A stretch of 5,750 bases of DNA from an uncultured Desulfobacterium sp. (GCA_937124525.1 CAKZLA010000404.1:1-5750), one strand, 5' to 3'. Numbered from the stretch's first letter, positions 1-5,750 are shown. The notes: generated by a model not told the origin, from the letters alone. Made by a program: numbers and translations.

Positions 1-53
1 CCCAGAAAATTGATTTTTAATTTTTTATAAGTCGTCCTCATCTTTCGTGAAAT

Positions 54-135
54 GGAGTTCAATTACTCCCCTTTTCATGAATCAGTGATTTTCATACAAT
101 CATGATGGGAGTTTGTGCTGTGGGTATCATACAGC
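54..135 (+). promoter_or_regulatory. Leader region with small, partly competing stem-loops
   Basis: The 272 bases before the first gene carry no convincing coding sequence. GGAGT at 54-58 can pair with ACTCC at 65-69 over a 6-base loop. The same ACTCCC (65-70) can instead pair with GGGAGT at 107-112, which also brings TCATGA (75-80) opposite TCATGA (100-105). TTTTCAT occurs twice in direct orientation (72-78 and 89-95). A further 5-bp stem joins GCTGT (117-121) to ACAGC (131-135). These could be an operator or folded leader RNA for the methanol genes, but the stems are short and the region is AT-rich, so chance is a real alternative. I see no clear -10/-35 or -24/-12 promoter. Confidence 0.3.
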
Positions 136-222
136 CAATATTAAAAATCGCAATTCAAAGGACCTTGGCTCAGGTAGCAATTCTTAGATTCTTATCTCTT
201 ATTTTCGTGTTATTTTGGCAAA

Positions 223-245
223 AGAATCAAATTTTTTTTGATTCT
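223..245 (+). promoter_or_regulatory. Stem-loop just upstream of the first ribosome binding site
   Basis: AGAATCAAA (223-231) and TTTGATTCT (237-245) form a perfect 9-bp stem around a TTTTT loop, ending 14 bases before the Shine-Dalgarno sequence at 260-265. The left arm could also pair with GATTCTT at 187-193, so two exclusive folds are possible. The stem is mostly A-T, and no T-run follows it, so it is not a good intrinsic terminator. A role in translation or mRNA stability of the first gene is inference. Confidence 0.35.
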
Positions 246-272
246 GGCTTGTCCAGGTTAGGAGAATATTAA

Positions 273-1886
273 ATGACAAACAAGTTGTGTAAAGTTACCT
301 TTTTGCCCGGGAGAACCGTTCTTGAAGTCCCATACAAGACAACGATTATGGAGGCTACGTTTAAGACGGACTTATCGTTGGAGAGTCTTTGTAACGGCAA
401 GGGAATTTGCGGTAAATGCCTGGTGAACGTATCAGGTGAAGTCAATGAGCCCAACGATCAAGAACATAAAGTGCTGGGAAAACAGAAACGTGACAACCTG
501 CGATTGGCTTGTAAAACAGAGATTTTAGGGGATGTTGAAGTCACTTTGCCTAACGCTGAAAAATATCACACCGTTCAAAACGGCCAGGTCCATGAGTATC
601 CTTTTGATCCTATGATATTATATCCCGATCTTGAAAAGACATACGGAATCGCCATTGATATTGGAACGACGAGCATTGTTGTTTCTCTTGTAGAGCTCAA
701 TCATACAGGTGCAGAGTTATCGACGTCTTCCTGTTTGAACCCTCAAACAAAATTTGGGGGAGATGTCGTCACACGTATTTCAATTGCCCATGAAAAACCT
801 GAAAATACAAAAGAACTAAGAGCATGTGTCATTGAAGCGATAAATGAACTCATCAAAAAGATGTGTGTTCAGCAAAATATCGATGCAGAAGAGATTCGGC
901 ATATTAGCATTGCCGGAAACACAACCATGCTCCATCTGCTTATGGGAATTGATCCCATCTCCTTGGCCCAGGCACCATATACACCTGTTTTTGTGGATTA
1001 CCGGGAGGTTAGTCTGGAAGATATCGCCTTACATTGTCACCCCAAGACTGTGATAAGCTTGCTTCCCTGCCTTTCCGCCTTCATCGGGGCAGATATTCTG
1101 GCAGGTTTGATTGCGATCGATTTTCATCGCACCAAAGAACCTTCCCTATTTATAGACGTAGGAACCAACGGGGAGATTGTCGCCAATGTCAGGGGCAAAT
1201 TGGTTGCGACATCTTCTGCAGCAGGTCCTGCATTAGAAGGTATGAATATCCATTGTGGCTGTAGAGCGGTGACCGGTGCTGTTTCAGGTTTTCATCTAAC
1301 TGATAAAGGAGAAATTCGATTAGAAACGATTGAAGATGCGCCTGCTGTGGGTATTTGCGGCAGTGGTTTGGTCGAAATTGTTGCTGACTTACTTAATTGG
1401 AAAATTATCGATGCCAGTGGGCGGTTTTCAAAACCGGATGAATTACCCGAAAATTTATCCTGTCATTTAACTGAATTCGGGAATCAACCTGCTTTTATAA
1501 TTTATCCAGAATCAGACATCATTCTTACCCAAAAAGATATTCGCCAGGTTCAGCTTGCAAAAGCTGCCATTGCCGCAGCCGTTAAAATATTGTTTGAACG
1601 ACTCGAGTTCGAACTTTCGATGGTCGAACATGTCTATATAGCTGGAGCATTTGGATATCACCTGGATCAGGAAGCAGTCAAAACAATTGGTCTGATTCCT
1701 GCGGAATTAAAAGCAAAAATGCATTTTGTCGGCAATACTTCCAAGGAAGGGGCGCGGTTGTGTTTGACCAGTAAAAAAGCTTTAGAGGAAATTCAAAAAT
1801 TGCAAAAAGATTTAATCCCTCTTGAGCTTTCCTATGCGCCTGAATTTATGAACAGTTTTATAGGACAAATGAATTTTTTTGTTTAG
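273..1886 (+). CDS. Corrinoid-activating [2Fe-2S] ATPase (RACo/RamA-like, ASKHA domain)
   Basis: This cytoplasmic protein restores oxidised, inactive Co(II) corrinoid proteins to Co(I) with ATP and low-potential electrons. The 537-residue product starts with a ferredoxin-like domain (about residues 1-95) whose cysteines C40-x5-C46-x2-C49-x30-C80 fit a [2Fe-2S] cluster. A linker leads to an ASKHA-type ATPase/activator region (about 124-515, DUF4445-like). Its phosphate-binding motifs are GIAIDIGTTS (125-134) and FIDVGTNGE (293-301); AGNTTM (214-219), GICGSGL (360-366) and YIAGAFG (455-461) are family signatures. It is shorter than the roughly 600-640 residues I recall for acetogen relatives, but no expected block is missing. 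The ATG at 273 follows AGGAGA (260-265) by 7 bases. It lies 67 bp upstream of the corrinoid protein gene in the same direction, so that protein is its likely client. The family is sure; methanol specificity is inferred from the neighbours. Confidence 0.92.
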   Translation: MTNKLCKVTFLPGRTVLEVPYKTTIMEATFKTDLSLESLCNGKGICGKCLVNVSGEVNEPNDQEHKVLGKQKRDNLRLACKTEILGDVEVTLPNAEKYHTVQNGQVHEYPFDPMILYPDLEKTYGIAIDIGTTSIVVSLVELNHTGAELSTSSCLNPQTKFGGDVVTRISIAHEKPENTKELRACVIEAINELIKKMCVQQNIDAEEIRHISIAGNTTMLHLLMGIDPISLAQAPYTPVFVDYREVSLEDIALHCHPKTVISLLPCLSAFIGADILAGLIAIDFHRTKEPSLFIDVGTNGEIVANVRGKLVATSSAAGPALEGMNIHCGCRAVTGAVSGFHLTDKGEIRLETIEDAPAVGICGSGLVEIVADLLNWKIIDASGRFSKPDELPENLSCHLTEFGNQPAFIIYPESDIILTQKDIRQVQLAKAAIAAAVKILFERLEFELSMVEHVYIAGAFGYHLDQEAVKTIGLIPAELKAKMHFVGNTSKEGARLCLTSKKALEEIQKLQKDLIPLELSYAPEFMNSFIGQMNFFV

Positions 1887-1953
1887 TGTGCAATTTTATA
1901 AAGTCAATGATGACCGGTAGATCTATGTACAACTTAAAACTAAGGAGAAAACA

Positions 1954-2607
1954 ATGAGTACAATGGAAGAGTTGGTTCAGGCTGTTGTTGCTGGAAATGA
2001 AGCTGAAGTTAAAAAATTTACTCAGGCTGCAATTGATGAGGGAATCAAGCCACTTTCAATCATCAATGATGGTTTAATTGAAGGAATGAATATTGTAGGT
2101 CCTCGATTCAGGGACGGAGAAATGTTTGTTCCTGAAGTTCTAATGTGCGCCAGGGCGATGGGAGAAGGCGTTAACATGGTAAAATCACTCCTGGTTGATG
2201 GTGAATTGGTCAGTAAAGGAAAGATTATTCTTGGAACGGTTAAGGGTGATCTGCATGATATCGGAAAAAATTTAGTCGGAATGATGCTTGAAAGCAACGG
2301 TTATGATGTTTTTGATTTGGGTGTAGATATTCCGCCGGAAGAGTTTATTGAGTCTGCCAAAGAAAAAGGGGCCGATATTATCGGACTTTCAGCAATGCTA
2401 ACGACAACCATGCCGGCAATGAAAGAAACAATTGACTCTTTTGCCGAAGCAGGTATGCGTAATGATGTAAAAATAATCATTGGAGGCGCACCAATTACCC
2501 AGAGTTACGCTGATGAGATCGGAGCAGATGGTTTTGCTTCGGATGGAGCTTCTGCCGCTGACTTGATAGGGACATTACTAAAATCGACTTTAAAGATGGC
2601 GGTGTAG
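1954..2607 (+). CDS. mtaC: Methanol-system corrinoid protein (MtaC-like)
   Basis: This is the cobalamin-carrying shuttle that accepts the methyl group from the substrate-specific methyltransferase and hands it to a second methyltransferase. The 217-residue product has the standard two-part layout: a helical cap domain (about 1-88, with the conserved N-G...G..F..G..F.PE pattern around 38-61) and a Rossmann-like B12-binding domain (about 90-212). The cobalt-ligating histidine is H101 in the GDLHDIGKN motif (98-106). Further B12-site signatures are GLSAMLTTTM (144-153) and IIGGAPI (175-181). Length is normal for bacterial corrinoid proteins of this class. The ATG at 1954 follows AAGGAG (1942-1947) by 6 bases. 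The fold is shared by methanol, methylamine and O-demethylase systems; the methanol assignment rests on the MtaB gene directly downstream. It ends in TAG, but read-through would soon meet TGA, so pyrrolysine is not indicated. Confidence 0.92.
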   Translation: MSTMEELVQAVVAGNEAEVKKFTQAAIDEGIKPLSIINDGLIEGMNIVGPRFRDGEMFVPEVLMCARAMGEGVNMVKSLLVDGELVSKGKIILGTVKGDLHDIGKNLVGMMLESNGYDVFDLGVDIPPEEFIESAKEKGADIIGLSAMLTTTMPAMKETIDSFAEAGMRNDVKIIIGGAPITQSYADEIGADGFASDGASAADLIGTLLKSTLKMAV

Positions 2608-2651
2608 TACACACCCCAAAAGCTTCCGCCACGGACTTGATAGGGACATTA
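2547..2651 (+). repeat. Direct repeat pair spanning the mtaC stop codon
   Basis: A 31-base unit occurs at 2547-2577 inside mtaC and at 2621-2651 after its stop, differing at three positions (unit positions 7, 11 and 13). In the remnant's own frame two of the three differences fall in third or synonymous-like positions and Ala-to-Thr is the only residue change. That suggests divergence of once-coding sequence rather than a random match. Confidence 0.75.
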
Positions 2652-2690
2652 GAGATGTTCATAACAAATAATTTACCCGATTTAGCTTAA
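2592..2690 (+). pseudogene. Degenerate second copy of the mtaC 3' end
   Basis: Positions 2621-2651 repeat mtaC positions 2547-2577 with 28 of 31 bases identical, including an 18-base perfect run (2634-2651 against 2560-2577). In the frame 2592-2690 the repeat reads ASATDLIGTL followed by about a dozen residues and TAA, against ASAADLIGTL in the intact gene. A shared Asp-Gly lies just before it (DGGVVHTPK here, DGFASDG in mtaC). The two copies are 74 bases apart and so in different frames, and the remnant has no start codon or ribosome site of its own. The simplest reading is the leftover 3' end of a former tandem mtaC paralogue, or of the original mtaC tail after recombination. A local slippage duplication is the alternative. 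Confidence 0.6.
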
Positions 2691-2767
2691 GACATGTCGT
2701 ACATACAGCTCTTCAGATTTGAAAGTGGGTAGTTTTATTATTATGAAGTCCCTTATTACAATAATTG

Positions 2768-2772
2768 AAAGG
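2768..2772 (+). promoter_or_regulatory. Ribosome binding site that fixes the mtaB start
   Basis: AAAGG at 2768-2772 sits 9 bases before the ATG at 2782. The longer open frame begins at a TTG at 2719 with no purine-rich site in front of it. The in-frame ATG at 2773 directly abuts AAAGG and so has no usable spacing. Confidence 0.7.
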
Positions 2773-2781
2773 ATGGAATCC

Positions 2782-4164
2782 ATGGAAAAAGTTTTCACAG
2801 ATGTCACATATACTGATTTAGATGAATTTATTTTCGGCCATGCAAAAAAGCCTGTCAAATGCAAAAATGGTATGATTTTCGGTGGCGGAACCGTTTACCC
2901 CGAAATCAATTTTACACTTCCGCCAATGTCGGTTACTGAAAAAACCATGTCTGAAGTGAAGAAACAATATGAGGAGATGACTCACGGGGTATGCTCGAAA
3001 GCTCATGAATTAGAGATACCAGGAATATTGGTCGAAGTTGAGCTTCTACCTCCGTGTACGTTTAATCCCGAATGGGGAAAAGTTGTAACGGAAATTGTTA
3101 AAGGTGTCATGGTGGACTACGAAGAAAAATTTGGTCTTAAAAGTCTATTGAGAATGACGCCGGTTGATATCCGTGAAGGTAAAACATTGACGCATATGCA
3201 CCATGGAGATCATTGGGATACCTTAATTGAATGTTTCAAAAAATGTGCCGAAGGAGGCGCAGATATTCTCTCCATTGAATCCATCGGGGGCAAAAATTTA
3301 CATGATGAAGCCGTCATGAATTGCGATCTGCCAAAGGCCTTGTTTTCTTTAGGTGCTGTCGGCACTCATGATATGGAGATTCTTTGGGATGAAATTGTTA
3401 AAATTTCAAACGATTACAATATCATACCTGGAGGTGACACCTCGTGCGGTTATTCCAATACATCAATGGTAATGGCCAATAAAAATTTTATTCCGAGAAT
3501 TTTTGCAAGCGTTGACCGCGTAATGTCTTCCGTGCGGACAACCGTGGCCGTTGAGCGGGGAGCGATAGGTCCGGATAAAGACTGTGGGTATGAAGGTGTT
3601 TACACAAAAGCCATCACCGGTATTCCCATTTCCATGGAAGGTAAATCCAGCGCTTGCGCCCATTCGAGCACGATTGGAAACATTGCCTGCGCTGTGGCCG
3701 ATTGCTGGAGCAATGAATCTGTTTCAAATATTAAGTTGCTGGGAGGCATGGCGCCTACGGTTTCAATGGAGAATTTGGCCTATGATTGTCGGCTTCTGAA
3801 TGTCGCATCGGGCAAAGAAAATGGCGCAGCAGTGAGCTTAAGGGATATGCTTTCGGAGTCTGATCGACATTTGGATTCCCAGGCTTATGTTCTGGATCCG
3901 GCCGTTGTTTTAAGGATCAGTAAAGAGATAGTTAAAGGGAAAACGCATCTCGAACAAATTAAACATGCGGCGTCCGCAACCATTAATGAATTGCGAGAGG
4001 CCTATGACAAGGGCGAATTAAAAATAGGCAAACGTGAAATTGGTTTTCTGGATATATATCAGCAGCAATTAAGCACCCTTCCGACGGATACGGCTGAACT
4101 CCAGGAAATGGTTGTAAAAACAACCACAAAGGGAAAATTTGATCCTGCTAAATATGATATGTAA
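2782..4164 (+). CDS. mtaB: Methanol:corrinoid methyltransferase (MtaB-like)
   Basis: This cytoplasmic zinc enzyme activates methanol and transfers its methyl group to Co(I) of the MtaC corrinoid protein. From the ATG at 2782 the product has 460 residues, very close to the 461 of the Methanosarcina barkeri enzyme as I recall it. The open frame extends upstream to a TTG at 2719, but the 21 extra residues lack a ribosome site and look unlike the family start. M. barkeri MtaB binds zinc with Glu164, Cys220 and Cys269. The matching residues here appear to be E166 (in SIESIGG), C222 (in GGDTSCGYSNTSM) and C268 (in KDCGYEG); the first two keep the exact 56-residue spacing. The body fits the family's TIM-barrel pattern. 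The gene follows mtaC by 174 bp, a gap that holds the mtaC tail remnant. It ends with TAA ahead of a strong hairpin, so it probably closes the operon. Confidence 0.93.
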   Translation: MEKVFTDVTYTDLDEFIFGHAKKPVKCKNGMIFGGGTVYPEINFTLPPMSVTEKTMSEVKKQYEEMTHGVCSKAHELEIPGILVEVELLPPCTFNPEWGKVVTEIVKGVMVDYEEKFGLKSLLRMTPVDIREGKTLTHMHHGDHWDTLIECFKKCAEGGADILSIESIGGKNLHDEAVMNCDLPKALFSLGAVGTHDMEILWDEIVKISNDYNIIPGGDTSCGYSNTSMVMANKNFIPRIFASVDRVMSSVRTTVAVERGAIGPDKDCGYEGVYTKAITGIPISMEGKSSACAHSSTIGNIACAVADCWSNESVSNIKLLGGMAPTVSMENLAYDCRLLNVASGKENGAAVSLRDMLSESDRHLDSQAYVLDPAVVLRISKEIVKGKTHLEQIKHAASATINELREAYDKGELKIGKREIGFLDIYQQQLSTLPTDTAELQEMVVKTTTKGKFDPAKYDM

Positions 4165-4200
4165 TTTTTGTGTAGGATAAAATTTTAGCCAAATGGAGAC

Positions 4201-4223
4201 ATCCTGGCCCTCTGGGCCAGGAT
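4201..4223 (+). terminator. Probable transcription terminator after mtaB
   Basis: ATCCTGGCCC (4201-4210) and GGGCCAGGAT (4214-4223) make a perfect 10-bp stem with a TCT loop, 36 bases after the mtaB stop codon. The 3' side continues TATTACATATT, AT-rich but without a clean T-run. It may therefore be a weak intrinsic terminator or an mRNA 3'-end stabiliser. Position and stem strength favour a transcript end here. Confidence 0.65.
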
Positions 4224-4259
4224 TATTACATATTGCATAGAATATCTTAAATTCAGTTA

Positions 4260-4329
4260 GTTGAAGATGTGGTTGATGGTTGAAGATATGGTTGATAGTT
4301 GGTAGTTGAAAATGTGGTTGTGGTTGATC
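4260..4329. repeat. Imperfect 19-bp tandem repeat, GTTGAAGATGTGGTTGATG type
   Basis: Units lie at 4260-4278, 4279-4297 (two differences from the first) and 4305-4323 (three differences), with a 7-base insertion GTTGGTA before the third. A shorter core, TGGTTG, recurs four times. The stretch is strongly G/T-biased on the + strand and has almost no C. It lies between two hairpins and shows no coding signal; slippage-derived intergenic repeat is the best label. Confidence 0.7.
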
Positions 4330-4370
4330 GCAAAGGCCGGTCTGTACTATTTTTTGACCGGCCTTTCGAT
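4326..4370. terminator. Strong GGCCGGTC stem-loop, possible bidirectional terminator
   Basis: AAAGGCCGGTC (4332-4342) pairs perfectly over 11 bp with GACCGGCCTTT (4356-4366). With one bulged C (4331), ATCG (4327-4330) extends the stem with CGAT (4367-4370). The A/T ends on both sides resemble a terminator that works in either direction. Unusually, the only T-run is inside the 13-base loop, and the right flank lacks one. It could instead be a small repeat element or a 3'-end processing signal. Confidence 0.45.
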
Positions 4371-4660
4371 TATCAACGATAGGACTTGGTCATAACATCG
4401 GCCATTTTGTGATGAAAAATCAATAATAGAATTAAATCAAGTTATTACAGTGATTTGCGATGAATAAAATTTTATCTCCCGTGTAGTGGCCCAGCTTATG
4501 ACCAACCCCTCAATAATAAGTACCCCAACTGGGCTACCAGACCGGCGTAATGGGCCGTCATATATAAACCATTTGAAAACGGTCAAAGAGTGAACCATCA
4601 GCAATATACCGGTTTTTATTATTGTTCCATTGCTGAATCGCAAATATTCGGGTTGGTAAT
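4371..4660. other. Gene-free intergenic stretch with one modest hairpin
   Basis: I find no supportable gene here; a 68-codon minus-strand open frame resembles no family I know and has no convincing ribosome site. GTGGCCCAG (4486-4494) pairs with CTGGGCTAC (4529-4537), 9 bp with one G-U, and CTTAT (4495-4499) with ATAAG (4516-4520) can extend it. GGCCCA (4488-4493) could alternatively pair with TGGGCC (4551-4556). ATTTGCGAT (4453-4461) and ATCGCAAAT (4637-4645) are widely spaced inverted 9-mers. The stretch may be decayed mobile or repeat DNA, but nothing identifies it. Confidence 0.4.
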
Positions 4661-4770
4661 GTAAATGTTTGGCCAGTGCTCCATATTCGTTTATTTGGGA
4701 CTGCGTAGCATACTAATGCTATGTGAGCAGGCCAAAATAGGTGAAGATGGGGTGCTGGCCGAATATTTAC
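4661..4770 (+). ncRNA. Long near-continuous stem-loop, G-U rich on + strand, before the GTPase gene
   Basis: Bases 4661-4696 face 4735-4770 in an unbroken register of 36 positions: 27 Watson-Crick pairs, 8 G-U wobbles (for example 4667/4764, 4677/4754, 4689/4742) and one A-G mismatch (4685/4746). Beyond a bulged A (4734) two more G-C pairs follow. The tip holds a second stem, TAGCAT (4706-4711) with ATGCTA (4716-4721) around an ACTA loop, extended by four pairs of which three are wobbles. Read from the other strand the wobbles would be A-C mismatches, so the fold belongs to + strand RNA. It ends 42 bases before the start codon of the next gene. It may be a 5'-UTR element, a processed small RNA, or a MITE-like hairpin repeat; it matches no riboswitch I recognise. 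Confidence 0.55.
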
Positions 4771-4793
4771 ACTGAATCAGAGCAAAAAATCAC

Positions 4794-4799
4794 AGGAGG
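4794..4799 (+). promoter_or_regulatory. Shine-Dalgarno site with long spacing
   Basis: AGGAGG is a full-strength site but lies 13 bases before the ATG at 4813, longer than the 6-9 bases of the other genes here. A TAA directly precedes the ATG in frame (4810-4812), so no upstream start is possible, and the next in-frame Met lies well beyond the P-loop. The 4813 start is therefore firm. Confidence 0.7.
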
Positions 4800-4812
4800 G
4801 TAAAGAAATTAA

Positions 4813-5736
4813 ATGAATAAAAAAATTGTCAATGTCGGAGCCGTTTTCGGATTTTTAGGTGCTGGCAAAACAACCTTTATTAAAAGCAGGCTTAGGAGCA
4901 ACCCTGGTCGCACAGCTGTAATTGTTAATGAATTTGGAGACTTAGGTCTGGACGGCGAAGATATCCAAAGCGAAAAACCTCTTAAGGTGGTTGAAATGCC
5001 CGGGGGATGCATCTGCTGTACCCTCAGTCAGAACATTGCCGAGACCATTGACCGGCTGGTGGAACAGGAAGCTCCGGATTATCTGTTGATTGAACCCAGT
5101 GGCGTGGCGGAAGCCTCTTCCGTGCTGACGGCTTTAACTGGAGTATCCTCACCCATAAATCTTGAATATGTAGTAATGATTGTTGATGCATCAACTTTTC
5201 TTGAAGATGTCCGGCCCAAAACATTTGGGAATTTTTTTATGGATCAGTTGATCCACGCGGATGTGATTTTGATTAATAAGACCGACCTGGTTTCATCTGA
5301 AATATTAGATGAAATCACGCTTTCAATATCTTCGATAAATCCTTCAGCGTTAAGCTTTCCCGTTCAATTTGGCCAGTGGGATGCCGATTTTAAAGCCGGA
5401 GAAAGGAAGCACCTGAAAAAAACAAAGGCCCATGCTCACTTACACGAAATTGACACATATGGCCGCAAATTCGACTTCATCTGGCCGGATGACCCTTTCA
5501 ATGAACTTATGCAAGTAATCAGTAATAATGAATTGGGACATGTTTTAAGAGCAAAAGGCGTATTTACCAGGTCGGACGGCGTCAAAACGATGCTCCAATA
5601 TGCCAGAGGTGATATCGCTTTAACGCCAACACCTCTAAGATCCGATGACCGAATAACAATCATTGGGCAAAACATAGACCGTAATGCCTTTGATTTTTTT
5701 TTCTGCGGGTTGGAAACCCACTCAATTCAAAAATAG
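4813..5736 (+). CDS. CobW/COG0523-family GTPase, putative metallochaperone
   Basis: The product is a 307-residue cytoplasmic G3E-class P-loop GTPase of the COG0523 family, which uses GTP hydrolysis to deliver metals (zinc, cobalt, iron) to target proteins. Visible motifs are the Walker A GFLGAGKTT (13-21), the family's metal-binding GCICC (65-69, cysteines 66, 68 and 69), the Walker B-side IEPSG (93-97) and the guanine-specificity NKTD (155-158). A histidine cluster (H200, H207, H209, H211) links to a CobW C-terminal domain (about 211-300, with LRAKGVF at 245-251). Length is typical and nothing is missing. It is separated from mtaB by 648 bp with terminator-like hairpins, so it is probably a separate transcript. 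Its place beside a zinc enzyme and a cobalamin protein suggests service to one of them, but COG0523 substrates cannot be read from sequence. A true CobW role in cobalamin synthesis is less likely, as no cob genes are present. Confidence 0.92.
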   Translation: MNKKIVNVGAVFGFLGAGKTTFIKSRLRSNPGRTAVIVNEFGDLGLDGEDIQSEKPLKVVEMPGGCICCTLSQNIAETIDRLVEQEAPDYLLIEPSGVAEASSVLTALTGVSSPINLEYVVMIVDASTFLEDVRPKTFGNFFMDQLIHADVILINKTDLVSSEILDEITLSISSINPSALSFPVQFGQWDADFKAGERKHLKKTKAHAHLHEIDTYGRKFDFIWPDDPFNELMQVISNNELGHVLRAKGVFTRSDGVKTMLQYARGDIALTPTPLRSDDRITIIGQNIDRNAFDFFFCGLETHSIQK

Positions 5737-5750
5737 ATTATAAAATTATG

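Noticed and set aside
165..180. Sigma-54 type promoter (TTGGCTC...TAGCAA)
   Set aside because: The GG-to-GC spacing is 8 instead of 10 bases, and the element matches poorly otherwise.
1884..1901. Read-through of the TAG stop of the corrinoid-activator gene
   Set aside because: A TAA follows within five codons; the protein is complete at TAG.
2605..2640. Pyrrolysine read-through of the mtaC TAG stop
   Set aside because: Continuing in frame reaches TGA after about ten codons, and MtaC/MtaB systems do not use pyrrolysine, unlike methylamine methyltransferases.
2719..2781. Longer mtaB start at TTG 2719
   Set aside because: No ribosome site precedes it, while AAAGG precedes the ATG at 2782 with good spacing and gives the usual MtaB length.
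4260..4329. Possible CRISPR array
   Set aside because: Units are directly adjacent, imperfect and only three in number, with no unique spacers and no cas genes.
4437..4643. Minus-strand open frame of 68 codons in the intergenic stretch
   Set aside because: No recognisable family and no convincing ribosome site, and it overlaps hairpin-forming sequence; probably chance.
4640..4812. Cobalamin riboswitch before the GTPase gene
   Set aside because: The context invited it, but I could not find the conserved B12-box or core motifs; the region is one long linear stem rather than a multi-branched junction.

Overview
The window looks like accessory metabolism from an anaerobic, cobalamin-using bacterium. 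Three genes on the + strand form a methanol-activation module: a corrinoid-reactivating iron-sulfur ATPase of the RACo/RamA type (273-1886), a MtaC-type corrinoid protein (1954-2607) and a MtaB-type methanol:corrinoid methyltransferase (2782-4164). A fourth + strand gene (4813-5736) encodes a COG0523/CobW-family GTPase with a CxCC motif. The host is probably a bacterium rather than a methanogenic archaeon: Shine-Dalgarno sites are strong, no MtaA gene is present, and a bacterial-style RACo protein heads the set. A sulfate-reducing Desulfobacterota or an acetogenic/sulfate-reducing Firmicute would fit. I lean to Desulfobacterota, but this is weak inference from general character, not from a marker gene.

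Layout. Positions 1-272 are a non-coding, AT-rich leader with several small, partly mutually exclusive stem-loops ahead of the first gene. The first two genes are 67 bp apart. The corrinoid-protein and methyltransferase genes are 174 bp apart, and that gap contains a degenerate second copy of the corrinoid gene's 3' end, a sign of past duplication and deletion. After mtaB comes a 648-bp gene-free stretch. It holds a perfect 10-bp hairpin just after the stop codon (probable terminator), a short imperfect tandem repeat, a GGCCGGTC stem-loop, a weaker hairpin, and a very long stem-loop (4661-4770). The last one sits immediately upstream of the CobW-family gene, and its non-Watson-Crick pairs are almost all G-U when read as + strand RNA.

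How the genes work together. MtaB (a zinc enzyme) moves the methyl group of methanol to Co(I) on MtaC. Occasional oxidation to Co(II) inactivates MtaC, and the RACo-type protein uses electrons from its [2Fe-2S] domain and ATP hydrolysis to restore Co(I). The second methyltransferase, which passes the methyl group to tetrahydrofolate or another acceptor, is not in the window. The CobW-family GTPase is a likely metallochaperone. Zinc delivery to MtaB is an attractive but unproven reason for it to sit here.

The coding content belongs to known families. The parts most worth a second look are the long G-U-rich hairpin before the GTPase gene and the mtaC tail remnant.
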